The notes: a model not told the origin generated them from the letters alone. A DNA stretch of 38,019 nt from Phycisphaerales bacterium (GCA_028823105.1 JAPKCC010000021.1:1-38019), one strand, 5' to 3'; shown: positions 1 through 8,379, counted from the stretch's first letter. Numbers and translations are program-made.

Positions 1-186
1 GTGCACGTGATTGCTCATCAGGGCCACGCCGTAGAGCCGAGCGGTGTGCTTCGGTAGCGAACGACGGAGCGCATCGAGAACCACCGCCCGCGCTTCACGA
101 CTCCGAAGATCGAAGGCGCGGTTGTTGCACCGAACCGTGACGTGATACGCGCAGCGAGCCCGAAAGCGACGGCGAGGACGAGGCAT
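1..186 (-). CDS. REP-associated tyrosine transposase (Y1_Tnp, IS200-like), N-terminal part cut by window edge
   Basis: Sixty-two codons are visible before the window edge. The N-terminus is arginine-rich (MPRPRRRFRARC) and runs into a YHVTVRCNNRAF segment, matching the 'YHVTxRGNNR' first strand of Y1 transposases. The visible part ends exactly in the SNHVH motif, the HUH-type metal-binding His pair of IS200/RAYT enzymes. The catalytic tyrosine would lie beyond the edge. An AAGGA sits about 8 bases before the ATG, which supports this start. RAYTs are usually single-copy, domesticated relatives of IS200 transposases that act on REP palindromes. The gene lies 33 bases downstream of the oxidoreductase stop on the same strand, so it may be read through from it. 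An IS200 transposase proper cannot be excluded without the C-terminus. Confidence 0.82.
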   Translation of the reverse strand, partial: MPRPRRRFRARCAYHVTVRCNNRAFDLRSREARAVVLDALRRSLPKHTARLYGVALMSNHVH

Positions 187-219
187 GGTGGCATTCCTTG
201 ACCCGTGCCTCGAAAGAGC

Positions 220-2421
220 TCACTCCGCAGGTGCCGGCGAGAACGCCTCGACCAGCACCGGAATCGACTTGAATGCCGGCGTGCGGGACGACCGGTCGAT
301 GGCACGGGGCACCAACCGATTGGCTTCAGGGTAGTACATGCATGCACAGCCGCGAGCGATGTCGTAGGGGCGAGCGACGACTCGCATCGAGTCGATTTCA
401 CTGGTGACTTCGACGAGTTGATCAGGCTCGATCCCGCGGGCCGCCATGTCGTCGGGATGAAGCAGCACCACGTCGCGGCGATCCTGGCCGCGGTAGAGAT
501 CCTCCTCCTCGTAGACCACGGTGTTGAACTGCCCCTCGCTGCGAACGGTCATCAGCACCAGTTCGTCCTCGTGACGATCGACCCGCGGAATTGAGACCGG
601 TTGGAAGGACGCCCGACCGGACTCGGTGGGGAACGACGGCTCGTGGAAGATGCGGCCATCGATCGTGAACTCACGGCTGGTCTCATCGATTTCGTCGATG
701 GCTTCGTACCCCGGGACGATGCGGGCGATCGCGTGACGGATCGTCCGATGGTCACGCATTTCGTCCCAGTCGATCGGCGTCTCGCCCGGCAGGTCGGCGA
801 CGATCCGGGAGGCGAGATCGGCGATCACCTCGACCTCACTGCGAGGCCCTTCATGACGCGCCGGGCCGCCGTCAGAGATACGGACGAAGTTGAACATAGA
901 CTCCTGGGTGGTCCGCTGCGACTCCTCGTCACGGGCGAGTACGGGCAGGATGATGGTCTCGCGGCCGAGCCCGCAGCAGTGCCCAGTATTGAGCGTCGTC
1001 GAGAGATGCACCAGCGTGCCGATTCGGCCGAGATCACGGCTGGTGGCGACCGCGTCGGGATTTGAGCCGAACAGGTTGCCACCAAGGCAGACCGCAACGT
1101 CGATGCCACCTTCCGCGGCACGTTCGATACACGCCATGGTGTCGAGGCCGGCCGACGTCGGAAGGGTCACGCCGAAGTGCGACTGAAGGTTGTCGAAGAC
1201 CGCCTTCTTGAGCGTCGGCGTCACACCCATTGAACCGATCCCCTGAACGTTCGAATGCCCTCGCAGCGGAAGCAGACCGGCACCCGGTCTACCAACCATG
1301 CCACGAAGCAGTGCCAGTGCGGCAATCGCTTGGACATTCTCGACGCCATGTGTGTGGTGCGTGATCCCCATCGTCCACGCGAAGATCGTCCGCTTGCTCT
1401 TTAGATAAACCTCCGCCGCGGCTTCGATCTCGTGGCGATCAACGCCGCTGGCCGCTTCGATGGTCGCCCACTCGGCAGAATCGATTATCGCGCGATACGT
1501 CTCATACCCTTCGGTGTGATCGCGAACGTATGCCTCGTCGACGCCGCCGCGCTCGAGCACGACCTTCGCGATGCCGGTGAGGAGCGCGATGTCGCCGCCG
1601 ATGGTCGGCATGAGATACCGGTCGGCGATGCGGGTTCCGAAAAGCAGACTCCGGACGTCGCTCGGCACCTTGAATCGCTCGAGTCCGAGTTCTTTGAGTG
1701 GATTCACCACCACAATCTTGCCCCCACGACGTTTCAGTTCCATCAAGGTCCGCATGAAACGAGGGTGGTTCGATGCCGGGTTGCCACCGATGAGAAAAAG
1801 CGTGTCGCACTGATCGACATCTTTGAGATCGAGGCTTGCGGTACCACTTCCGGTGACACTGGCCAACCCCACCCCGGAAGCCTGGTGGCAGTAGAAGGAG
1901 CAGTTGTTGACGTTGTTGGTGCCCCAGAGGCGGGCGACCATCTGCAACAGGAATCCGGCCTCGTTACTCGAACGTCCAGAGAAGTAGAAAAAGGATCGAT
2001 CGGGACGGGTCCGTTGAAACGCGCCGCCGATCCGGTCCATCGCCTCGGCCCATTCGATCGGCCGGTATCGGTCGTCGAGCGGGCCGGAATAGAGCGGCGT
2101 GGTGATGCGGCCTGCGGACTCGAGCTCGCGAGACGATAGCGAGCGCAGTTTCTCGTGGTTGTACTCGTCGAAGAACCGCGGCTCGATGCGACCCGCCATG
2201 TCGGCGACCATCGCCTGCAGTGACTTTTTGCAAACTTCGGGGAAGTGACCCGTCTCGTTGACCATGCCCCCCGCTTGGCCGCCCATTCCGAGGGCACAGG
2301 TCTTGCAGGCGTTGTGAGTCCGCATCGCCTTCCAGAGTTTGAAAATACCGCCAGCCTCCCGGCCCTTCTTGACGGTGTACCAGATGGCGGGGAATCCTCC
2401 GCCTGCGGTGAGTCGCTTCAT
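220..2421 (-). CDS. FdhF/YdeP-family molybdopterin-dependent oxidoreductase
   Basis: A 733-residue protein of the formate-dehydrogenase-alpha-like family typified by E. coli YdeP. Near the N-terminus (about residues 39-53) is a CKTCALGMGGQAGGM segment; the family keeps an iron-sulfur-type Cys cluster here in place of the full four-Cys motif of FdhF. The molybdopterin-binding core follows, including the NCSFYCHQASGVGL region and IGGNPASNHPRF. The C-terminal molydop-binding domain begins around VLMTVRSEGQFN. The natural substrate of the family is not settled; YdeP has been linked to acid resistance. I start at residue 31 of the longer frame because the family's N-terminal homology (KRLTAGGGFPAIWYTVKKG) begins there; no strong ribosome site marks it, so a start at 2511 remains possible. 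The length is normal for the family. It is divergent from the TM2 gene. Confidence 0.88.
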   Translation of the reverse strand: MKRLTAGGGFPAIWYTVKKGREAGGIFKLWKAMRTHNACKTCALGMGGQAGGMVNETGHFPEVCKKSLQAMVADMAGRIEPRFFDEYNHEKLRSLSSRELESAGRITTPLYSGPLDDRYRPIEWAEAMDRIGGAFQRTRPDRSFFYFSGRSSNEAGFLLQMVARLWGTNNVNNCSFYCHQASGVGLASVTGSGTASLDLKDVDQCDTLFLIGGNPASNHPRFMRTLMELKRRGGKIVVVNPLKELGLERFKVPSDVRSLLFGTRIADRYLMPTIGGDIALLTGIAKVVLERGGVDEAYVRDHTEGYETYRAIIDSAEWATIEAASGVDRHEIEAAAEVYLKSKRTIFAWTMGITHHTHGVENVQAIAALALLRGMVGRPGAGLLPLRGHSNVQGIGSMGVTPTLKKAVFDNLQSHFGVTLPTSAGLDTMACIERAAEGGIDVAVCLGGNLFGSNPDAVATSRDLGRIGTLVHLSTTLNTGHCCGLGRETIILPVLARDEESQRTTQESMFNFVRISDGGPARHEGPRSEVEVIADLASRIVADLPGETPIDWDEMRDHRTIRHAIARIVPGYEAIDEIDETSREFTIDGRIFHEPSFPTESGRASFQPVSIPRVDRHEDELVLMTVRSEGQFNTVVYEEEDLYRGQDRRDVVLLHPDDMAARGIEPDQLVEVTSEIDSMRVVARPYDIARGCACMYYPEANRLVPRAIDRSSRTPAFKSIPVLVEAFSPAPAE

Positions 2422-2548
2422 GCATCTAAGGATACCCGGAGCACCCCGGCACGCTTCCCCCTCGACCCGTCCGGCAAGAAGATGGCAGAATGGCATCGCC
2501 TCGACCACCACACGCCGAACTCACCATTCACCCGCTCGGGAGCTCTTC

Positions 2549-2782
2549 ATGAAATCGACCGGCACCTCGTACCTGCTCTGGCTTCTCTGCTTCGTGGGCG
2601 TCTGCGGCATCCACCGGCTCTACAACGGGCGAATCATCACCGGCGTGATCTGGCTGCTCACCGGCGGCCTCTTCATGATCGGCCAGATCATCGATCTGTT
2701 CCTGATTCCCGGGATCGTCGACCGCGCCAATGCGGAATTCGCTCGAGACGTTCGAAGCATCGATCGATCACAACAGGGCTGA
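2549..2782 (+). CDS. TM2 domain-containing small membrane protein
   Basis: A 77-residue protein made almost entirely of a TM2 domain. Transmembrane segment 1 covers about residues 6-20, the short turn GIHRLYNGRIITG matches the family's G-x-HRFYxG signature, and segment 2 covers about 30-55, followed by a charged tail. The domain occurs in many bacterial membrane proteins and its role is unknown. A GGGAG lies 7 bases before the ATG, which fixes the start and rules out the longer upstream frame. It stands alone: the oxidoreductase diverges from it on the left and the VCBS gene converges from the right. Confidence 0.85.
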   Translation: MKSTGTSYLLWLLCFVGVCGIHRLYNGRIITGVIWLLTGGLFMIGQIIDLFLIPGIVDRANAEFARDVRSIDRSQQG

Positions 2783-2826
2783 TCGAGGCCGGCACGTGAT
2801 GGGCGGTGATCCCGAGGTCTTCGAGA

Positions 2827-4515
2827 TCAACCGGTCCACTCGACGAGCATGATGCCGAGATCGGCGCCGTTCACGGTGCCGGAACCGTTGAAGTCGGCGG
2901 TGCCGGGCCCGCCCCACTGGGCGAGCAGAAGCCCGACGTCGGCGCCGTTCACGAGGCCGTCACCGTTCAGATCGGCGATGGAGCCGCAGGTGCCGGCGGT
3001 CTCGAAGTCGACGGTTTCACCGACCCCGACGTTGCCCGCACGATCCTCGGCTCGGACGAAGTAGGTCACGAGGCTGCACGGATCGACCGCGGGAATCTCA
3101 CCCCGCCACACCGAGTTGCCGGACCAGTCCATTTCCATTGCGACCTCGCGGCTGCCGTCGACCGTGTAGACGAGTTCAATCGACCGCGGATAGAAGCCAC
3201 GATCAGAGGTGTACTGGTCGAAGACCCCGGTGCGGACCACGAAGGGGCCGAGTTCGTCGCCAACCGGCACGACGACGCTGGTTCGGCGGACGTCGGGATC
3301 GATGTCGTCGACCGGACCAGTGTTCATATAGATACGGTTCTGGAAGTTGCCGCCTTCGCCCTGGGCGGTGACCAGATCCGGACGGCCGTCGTCGTCCACG
3401 TCGGCGAAGCCGATGTCGAGCGAGGCGTCGGTGATGGGGCTCATCATGTTCGTCTGCTGGGTGAAGAACGCCCGCCCGTTGTTCCGGTAGAAGCGATCCT
3501 GACTTGAGAAGAGGGCGGCGACCACAAAGTCGAGGTCGCCGTCCATGTCGAAGTCGATGAACTTGGTGTCGTTGTCGTCCGAGGTCGGGTTGGGCGAGAT
3601 CTGGCTGGAGATGTCGGTCCAGACCGTCCCGGTGCCATCGTTCAAGAGCAGCAGTTCGCGATTGCTGGAACCGGAATTCGCCCCGAGCAAGTCGAGGTTC
3701 CCGTCACCGTTGCAGTCGCCGGTGTCGTAGGAGTAGCAACTGCCGTCGGTGGGGAGGCCCGACTGCAGGCGACTGAACATGCCCGACCCGTCGTTGAGCC
3801 AGAGCTGGCTGCCGCCGTTGTTGGTGCTTCGGCTCCCGATGTGAAGGTCGAGATCGAGGTCGCCGTCGGCATCAAAGAAGTGACAGTCCTGTTGATCACG
3901 AATGATTTCGTTCGGCGTCAGTTCCGCGGTGGCATCGGTGAAGAAGCCCGAGCCGTCGTTGAGGTAGAGCACGGGGGCGCCGTTGGACCCGAAGCGGCTG
4001 CTGGTACCACTGTGACAGAAAGCGATGTCGAGATCGCCGTCGTCGTCGACATCCGCGAACTGGCCGCGTGCCGAAGAAAGTCGCTGTGATGGAAGGCGTG
4101 CGAAGTCGTAGTCGAAGAAGCCGTTACCGTCGTTGATGAGCAAGACCGGGGTGCGGTAGAAGTCGTTGGCCAGAATCATGTCCTGATCGCCGTCTCGATC
4201 GACGTCGCCGAATTCGACCCCGCGATACCAACCGATGGTCGGCACCCTCGCCGCCGATTCATCGCTGAAATGGCCGGTGCCATCGTTGATGTAGATCTTG
4301 GCTCGGAGCGCCGCACCTGCAGAGGAGTATCCCTGCCCGTCAGCGAATGCGATGTCGAGATCGCCGTCGTTGTCGATGTCGCAAAACGACAACTGATTGC
4401 TGTAGTCCGACTGCACCGGAAAACGGGCTGCGGTTGCATCGACGAACTGCTGCGCCTCCGCAGAGGTGGACATCAGAACGCAGACAGGGACGATCAACAG
4501 GGGAAGGCGACGCAT
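2827..4515 (-). CDS. Secreted VCBS/FG-GAP repeat protein with dockerin-like C-terminus
   Basis: A 562-residue exported protein. The signal peptide is residues 1 to about 21 (MRRLPLLIVPVCVLMSTSAEA, cleaved before QQF). At least seven FG-GAP/VCBS calcium loops of the D-x-D-x-DG-D-D type follow (FCDIDNDGDLDIAF, FGDVDRDGDQDMIL, FADVDDDGDLDIAF and others), predicted to fold as a beta-propeller. A beta-sandwich-like region follows, and the protein ends with two dockerin-like calcium loops (DLNGDGLVNGADVG and DFNGSGTVNGADLG). The ATG is chosen for the signal peptide and a GGAG 6 bases upstream; the frame extends 44 codons further without support. The partner of the dockerin-like ends in planctomycetes is not established. 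Its function is probably surface adhesion or binding, but nothing here shows a ligand. Confidence 0.87.
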   Translation of the reverse strand: MRRLPLLIVPVCVLMSTSAEAQQFVDATAARFPVQSDYSNQLSFCDIDNDGDLDIAFADGQGYSSAGAALRAKIYINDGTGHFSDESAARVPTIGWYRGVEFGDVDRDGDQDMILANDFYRTPVLLINDGNGFFDYDFARLPSQRLSSARGQFADVDDDGDLDIAFCHSGTSSRFGSNGAPVLYLNDGSGFFTDATAELTPNEIIRDQQDCHFFDADGDLDLDLHIGSRSTNNGGSQLWLNDGSGMFSRLQSGLPTDGSCYSYDTGDCNGDGNLDLLGANSGSSNRELLLLNDGTGTVWTDISSQISPNPTSDDNDTKFIDFDMDGDLDFVVAALFSSQDRFYRNNGRAFFTQQTNMMSPITDASLDIGFADVDDDGRPDLVTAQGEGGNFQNRIYMNTGPVDDIDPDVRRTSVVVPVGDELGPFVVRTGVFDQYTSDRGFYPRSIELVYTVDGSREVAMEMDWSGNSVWRGEIPAVDPCSLVTYFVRAEDRAGNVGVGETVDFETAGTCGSIADLNGDGLVNGADVGLLLAQWGGPGTADFNGSGTVNGADLGIMLVEWTG

Positions 4516-4719
4516 CCGGAACTCCAAGGGTGGCGGGCGAACGATGGTGACGATCGACGAACAGACAGACGGACCAACCGGAGCGGCGAGACGCTCGAGA
4601 ACTTGACCGAAGAACCCAATCCTGACCCCGCCTCGATGGCGACGCAATGCCGAGCGACGCTACGGGGCGAGAAACAGCACTCCGCCCCCGATATCTACAG
4701 GTTCCCGGACCATAAATAG

Positions 4720-4764
4720 CATGAATGGCCTGAATCGCCTGAACTGCATGAACGACATGAATGA
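4720..4764. repeat. Imperfect 9-bp tandem repeat, five units
   Basis: Five consecutive 9-mers of the form CMTGAAnnn (for example CATGAATGG, then CCTGAATCG), each differing by a few bases. The repeat is noncoding as far as can be seen and lies about 205 bases upstream of the VCBS gene start. Confidence 0.7.
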
Positions 4765-4891
4765 AGTTTGGTGGTGTGAGCGGGACCTGTGGGGACACCA
4801 ACGGGCGGTGATGTCGACCAATCTCGATCGATCTTGATCTATGTGGGGTCCGTGCACCAATCCCTGATTGAGCAGTAAAACATCCTTGAAC

Positions 4892-4932
4892 AAACACCCT
4901 GCAAGCGGACTTCACGTCCGCCTGTGTTTTTT
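4892..4932 (+). terminator. Rho-independent terminator with no upstream gene
   Basis: The hairpin has an inner stem GCGGAC/GTCCGC with loop TTCAC, extended by AAACAC/GTGTTT, then six T residues on the plus strand. It resembles the terminator at 5608-5640 in sequence. What it terminates is unclear; a small RNA or decayed gene upstream is possible. Confidence 0.6.
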
Positions 4933-5019
4933 CAAGAGGCACTGCGGCCACGTTGGCGTACCCTGTTAGTTAATTGTTCCGACACCGAAGAAGACACGAC
5001 GACTTCCGGAGGCACGTTC

Positions 5020-5571
5020 ATGAGATTCACTCACACCACCCTCGCGTTCTTTGCGGCAGCGCTTCTAACTGCAAGCGCATCTGCGCACATTTTTCTGAAC
5101 TCGCCCAACGGTGGTGAGGAGTTGCCTTCCGGCGGTTCATTCCAGATCGAATGGGAAATTGCCCAATCGCACGAAACCACGAGTTGGGAACTCTATTACA
5201 GCACCACCGGAGCAAGCGGCAAATACATCCCGATCGACCTGGACATTCCTCCGGGAGATATCGAACTGGGTGCGATTCACACCTATGCCTGGACGGTTCC
5301 CTCGTCGATTGAAATTGGCAGCGACCTCTGGGTGATGGTTGTGCAGGTCAACTTTGAATACCAGGACTTCTTCGACAGGTCCTTTGAGCCGGCGGTTGTT
5401 GTTGCGAATCCGTGTCCGGGCGACTTCAACAACGACGGCGAAGTGAACGGCGGCGACTTGGGCGGCTTGCTTGCGGCCTGGGGCACCGAAGCCAACGATT
5501 TAAATGGCGACGGCATCTGCAACGGCGGCGACCTCGGCCTGCTCTTGAGTCTCTGGGGTTCGTGTCCGTAG
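5020..5571 (+). CDS. Small secreted Ig-like protein with two dockerin-like repeats
   Basis: A 183-residue exported protein. The signal peptide is residues 1-22 and ends in ASASA. Residues about 27-110 start with [18 protein letters not shown] and end with YAWTVPSSI, which fits the Kre9/KNH-like Ig fold often found next to sorting domains in environmental bacteria. The C-terminus carries two dockerin-like loops, [14 protein letters not shown] (about 135-148) and [14 protein letters not shown] (about 160-173), each followed by a hydrophobic helix ending in W-G. GGAGG lies 8 bases before the ATG, and the frame further upstream has no signal peptide. A strong terminator follows 36 bases after the stop, so it is monocistronic. 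The function is unknown; it is probably a cell-surface or extracellular binding protein. Confidence 0.85.
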   Translation: MRFTHTTLAFFAAALLTASASAHIFLNSPNGGEELPSGGSFQIEWEIAQSHETTSWELYYSTTGASGKYIPIDLDIPPGDIELGAIHTYAWTVPSSIEIGSDLWVMVVQVNFEYQDFFDRSFEPAVVVANPCPGDFNNDGEVNGGDLGGLLAAWGTEANDLNGDGICNGGDLGLLLSLWGSCP

Positions 5572-5607
5572 ACCTGATTCAAAACGCAACAACCAAAGAA
5601 CACACCT

Positions 5608-5640
5608 GCAGGCGGGCAATTGAGCCCGCCTGCGTTTTTT
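5608..5640 (+). terminator. Rho-independent terminator of the dockerin-like gene
   Basis: Perfect 10-bp stem GCAGGCGGGC/GCCCGCCTGC, loop AATTGA, then G and six T residues, 36 bases after the stop at 5571. Confidence 0.9.
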
Positions 5641-5706
5641 CATCGAAGCGTGGATCACCTTGTTGGTGGTCCGAGGATCCTCAACCGCGGTACACGGGGA
5701 TTGTCG

Positions 5707-6242
5707 ATGGCAGAGAACAGGCATGAGGATCACTCGCGGGATGGGAGTACGCATGCCCAGCGCGTCCACGATGTCTTCATCGGGCGCTCGACCTTCCCGA
5801 AAGCGAACGAGAGACGTTCATTCGGACCCAGTGTGGCGAGGACAACTCGCTCCAACAGGAGTTGAAGAGCCTCCTTGCGCAACGTGGTGGTACGAGTGAC
5901 GATGCAGACGGTTCCGCCTCAGGCGCAGCGGCAGTTCAAGAGATTGCCACCCTGCATTGGCTCAATCGCACGATCGGTGGAATCACCATTCGCCGGTTGA
6001 TCGGCGCCGGCGGTATGGGATCGGTCTTCGAAGGAGTTCAGCAGTCGCCAAGGCGGACGGTGGCGGTCAAGATTCTTCGAGACGCCATTCCCTCGAAGCG
6101 AGCCTTGCGGCGTTTCGAGTACGAGGCCCAGACCCTGGCTCGGATGGAGCACCCGGGCATCACCAAGGTCCATGCGATCGACGTCGCCGATGAACACGGG
6201 ATCAAGATTCCCTACTTCGTCATGGAGCTATCTAAACTATAG
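5707..6242 (+). pseudogene. Broken Ser/Thr protein kinase gene: N-terminal frameshift and loss of the catalytic C-lobe
   Basis: From the ATG at 5707 one frame reads to HAQRVHDVFIG (about 5752-5784). The expected continuation RALDLPESERETFIRTQCGEDNSLQQELKSLLAQ lies in another frame (from about 5781) and then runs uninterrupted to 6242. Together they match the N-terminal region and kinase N-lobe of planctomycete Pkn-type kinases. The glycine-rich loop GAGGMGSVFEG, the VAVKIL lysine and the helix-C glutamate are present. The protein stops just after the hinge (PYFVMEL), so the HRD catalytic loop, DFG and activation segment are all missing. No C-lobe sequence is found before the next gene. The second frame alone could start at the TTG at 5862 (126 residues). 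A kinase of this shape cannot be catalytic; I call it a remnant. A sequencing error could explain the frameshift but not the truncation. Confidence 0.75.
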
Positions 6243-6319
6243 ATCTATCTGAATCGTGGCCTTCCCCTGATTGACGCCACCGCCCGCTCATTGGTTCCTC
6301 GGATTGCACGATGCGTCGA

Positions 6320-7453
6320 TCAATCCTCGCTCGCGGCCCCAATCGTGGGGCGGACATCGCAATTGGTGTGTAGAGCCAGGAACGCCTCGGCGCGTTCTCG
6401 GGCAAACGCCGCGCATCCGTCCTGCTCCTCGTCGAAACCATCTCCCGTGCCCCCCGAGCGAAGGGACCACTCCAATCTTGGATCGAGGGGGAGTAGTTGA
6501 AGACCATCGATCGGACCATCCGGGGCGATCGTCAACTCATGGTGTTCGTTTAAGTGAAACGGCAGTTCGAGGTAGGCGTGTTCGAAGAGACCGTCGGTCG
6601 AGACCTCCGGAAGATCATTACGGCCGACGGACAACCGGACCGCGACGCCGATGGCCCCCATCGACGCCGTATCGAAGCGGACTCGATTCCCCGCAAAGCC
6701 GGGGTCGAGCTCGATCGTCCCCGACCAACCATCTGACTCGATGGTCCACGCGAGCTCGACCGGACGGTGATTGCGGCACCAGTCTTCGAGATCACCAATG
6801 GAGTTCACAGATTCTGCCAGAGTCAGCCGCCCCTGCAGGTGCGCGGTCGCAAGACCGTTCGGTGTTGTGATGGTCACCTTCGATCCTTCGCGGATCCGGT
6901 ATGACCGATTGATCTCCACCGAACCCGGACGGTCGCCGGTCCACAGAACGACCTGTGGCGGCGTTACCTCTTCGAGGGTCACCGCAAAGTCGAACTCTGT
7001 TCCGGGCCCGAACGGTGACCAGGCGTTCTCACCCCAGGCGACCTCTCGACCGCAGAGCTCCTCCCAGACCACCGAAGCAAACTGGAACGGGATCAACTGC
7101 CGGAACTCCCTCCAGATATCTCGAACCCGGTCCCAGTTATTCCCCTCGCAGGCCAGTCTCGCCTCGGCGGCGAGTAGGGAAAATCGCGCGATCCGATCGG
7201 GCAGGTCGACACAGGTGGGATCGTCCGGATTGAGGCAGCACCGAAAGTGCCAGGCCTGCACCGCAGTCCCGCCGGCACGCACGACGTCGCAGTAGGAATC
7301 TTCGCAATCGACCATGCACCCGCCTATGCCCGCGGCGAAGGCCGTTGCAAGAGATCCGATCGCCACTCCGGCGAACGATCGACGAACCGACCGAACACTC
7401 GATGCCTGCCCTAAGAAATATCTCGTCCCCTTCGCTCCACTTGAATTCAACAT
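6320..7453 (-). CDS. Putative exported lipoprotein, unknown function
   Basis: A 377-residue protein I do not recognise. An arginine-containing N-terminus (RSVRR, about 21-25) is followed by a hydrophobic stretch ending in AGIGGC, with Cys46 in a lipobox-like position, so it is probably a lipoprotein. It is cysteine-rich just after that (Cys50, 55, 72, 73, 81). The rest is largely beta-strand in character, with alternating polar and hydrophobic residues and segments such as AWTIESDGWSGTIELDPG. The start is set by AAGG 7 bases before the ATG at 7453; the 75 extra upstream codons are arginine-rich and unlikely to be translated. It faces the broken kinase gene tail to tail. Confidence 0.7.
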   Translation of the reverse strand: MLNSSGAKGTRYFLGQASSVRSVRRSFAGVAIGSLATAFAAGIGGCMVDCEDSYCDVVRAGGTAVQAWHFRCCLNPDDPTCVDLPDRIARFSLLAAEARLACEGNNWDRVRDIWREFRQLIPFQFASVVWEELCGREVAWGENAWSPFGPGTEFDFAVTLEEVTPPQVVLWTGDRPGSVEINRSYRIREGSKVTITTPNGLATAHLQGRLTLAESVNSIGDLEDWCRNHRPVELAWTIESDGWSGTIELDPGFAGNRVRFDTASMGAIGVAVRLSVGRNDLPEVSTDGLFEHAYLELPFHLNEHHELTIAPDGPIDGLQLLPLDPRLEWSLRSGGTGDGFDEEQDGCAAFARERAEAFLALHTNCDVRPTIGAASED

Positions 7454-7634
7454 CGCAAAACCTTCCGAAAGCGCCCCCGGCGAATTCGATTCCGAAACCT
7501 CTACGCGATTCGGATCCGCCTTTCCCAAGTGATGATCGTACGACCGCGGAGACGCGGTTCGGAGAAGCGTTGCGGAAGTTCTGGGAGAAGAAGTGCAGTG
7601 TCGCGGCGCTCCGCGTAAATGAGCGACCGCATCC

Positions 7635-7673
7635 AAAAGAACACCCCCGCCTCGGCTGGAGGCGGGGGTGTTC
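7635..7673 (-). terminator. Rho-independent terminator of the 23-residue-repeat gene
   Basis: Perfect 14-bp stem with left arm 7639-7652 and right arm 7660-7673 around a 7-base loop. Four A residues on the plus strand give a short T-run after the hairpin on the minus strand. It begins 20 bases after the stop at 7694. Confidence 0.82.
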
Positions 7674-7693
7674 ATCACAGAGATGTTTCTAGT

Positions 7694-8254
7694 TCACTCC
7701 GGGATCTCTGACGTTGAAGCGCCGCGTTGATCGAACGTCTCCACGTATCCGCCACGGACGCCCTTGTAGGTGCCGATCTTCACCAGAGTCCCACCCTGGC
7801 CGTTCTGCGTCTTGACCATTCCTTCTCCCTCGACTGTCGTACCCAGCTGCACCAGAATCTGACCCTTGCCGTTCTGAGTCTTGACCACTCCTTCTCCACC
7901 CACCGTCGCAGAGATCGCCACCAGCGTTCCACCCTTCCCGTCTTGAGTCTTGACGAATCCATTTCCCTCGGCATTCGCGGTGAGGGTTACCAGAGTCGCA
8001 CCCTGACCGTTCTGCGTCTTGACGAATCCGAACGTCTCACCGTCGTGCTCCACCGAATTCAGTAGCACCATCACCTTGCCGTCGTCATTCACTACTTCGA
8101 ATCTCTTCGCTTGCATGACCTCGGGGACCGACGGGGAATGCGTCGCTGCCAGCAGTCCACCGACGACGATGACCGCACCAAGTGCCAGATTCCAACGACG
8201 CTGATGGCGGACCTGCTGCTCAAGTGCTTCCATTCGTTGTGCCGTGCTGTTCAT
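7694..8254 (-). CDS. Membrane-anchored protein with four 23-residue tandem repeats
   Basis: A 186-residue protein. A short cytoplasmic, coiled-coil-like start (residues 1-20, RMEALEQQVRHQRR) precedes one transmembrane helix (about 22-38) and then an outside domain. From about residue 53 (FEVVNDDGKVMVLL) a beta-type repeat builds up, followed by four units spaced exactly 23 residues apart that begin at 76, 99, 122 and 145. Each carries a G-x-VKTQ(N/D)G(Q/K)G core followed by a strand such as TLVTL. A decayed fifth unit is GYVETFDQRG. The regular spacing suggests a beta-solenoid. The start ATG begins the N-terminal coiled segment and has AAGGG about 10 bases upstream. No family name comes to mind; the location is probably periplasmic, type II membrane-anchored. 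The gene is flanked by an 8-bp tandem repeat upstream and a terminator downstream. Confidence 0.82.
   Translation of the reverse strand: MNSTAQRMEALEQQVRHQRRWNLALGAVIVVGGLLAATHSPSVPEVMQAKRFEVVNDDGKVMVLLNSVEHDGETFGFVKTQNGQGATLVTLTANAEGNGFVKTQDGKGGTLVAISATVGGEGVVKTQNGKGQILVQLGTTVEGEGMVKTQNGQGGTLVKIGTYKGVRGGYVETFDQRGASTSEIPE
7754..8029 (-). repeat. Four 69-bp in-frame coding repeats
   Basis: These DNA repeats encode residues 76-167 of the membrane-anchored protein. The units differ by scattered substitutions but keep the GTCAAGACxCA core encoding VKTQ. They look like old internal duplications. Confidence 0.8.
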
Positions 8255-8276
8255 TGATTTCTGACCCTTGTTGGAG

Positions 8277-8316
8277 ATGGATGGTTGGATAGATGGATAC
8301 ATGGATACATGGATGG
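8277..8316. repeat. 8-bp tandem repeat, five units
   Basis: Five consecutive 8-mers of the ATGGATAC type, two of them identical, lying 23 bases upstream of the start of the 23-residue-repeat protein and so probably in its leader or promoter. Confidence 0.75.
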
Positions 8317-8379
8317 CAAGAGCCTCGAGTGCCCTTCGGCCAAGGAGTCGACGGTGTCCGCGGCACGTCAAGATCGGGT

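Larger units (their letters stand above)
4516..5019. other. Divergent intergenic region with short tandem repeat and an orphan terminator
   Basis: About 500 bases between two exported dockerin-like proteins with no supported gene. It holds a five-unit 9-bp repeat (4720-4764) and a plus-strand hairpin terminator (4892-4932). No plus-strand coding frame with a start, ribosome site and plausible composition precedes that terminator. Confidence 0.6.
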
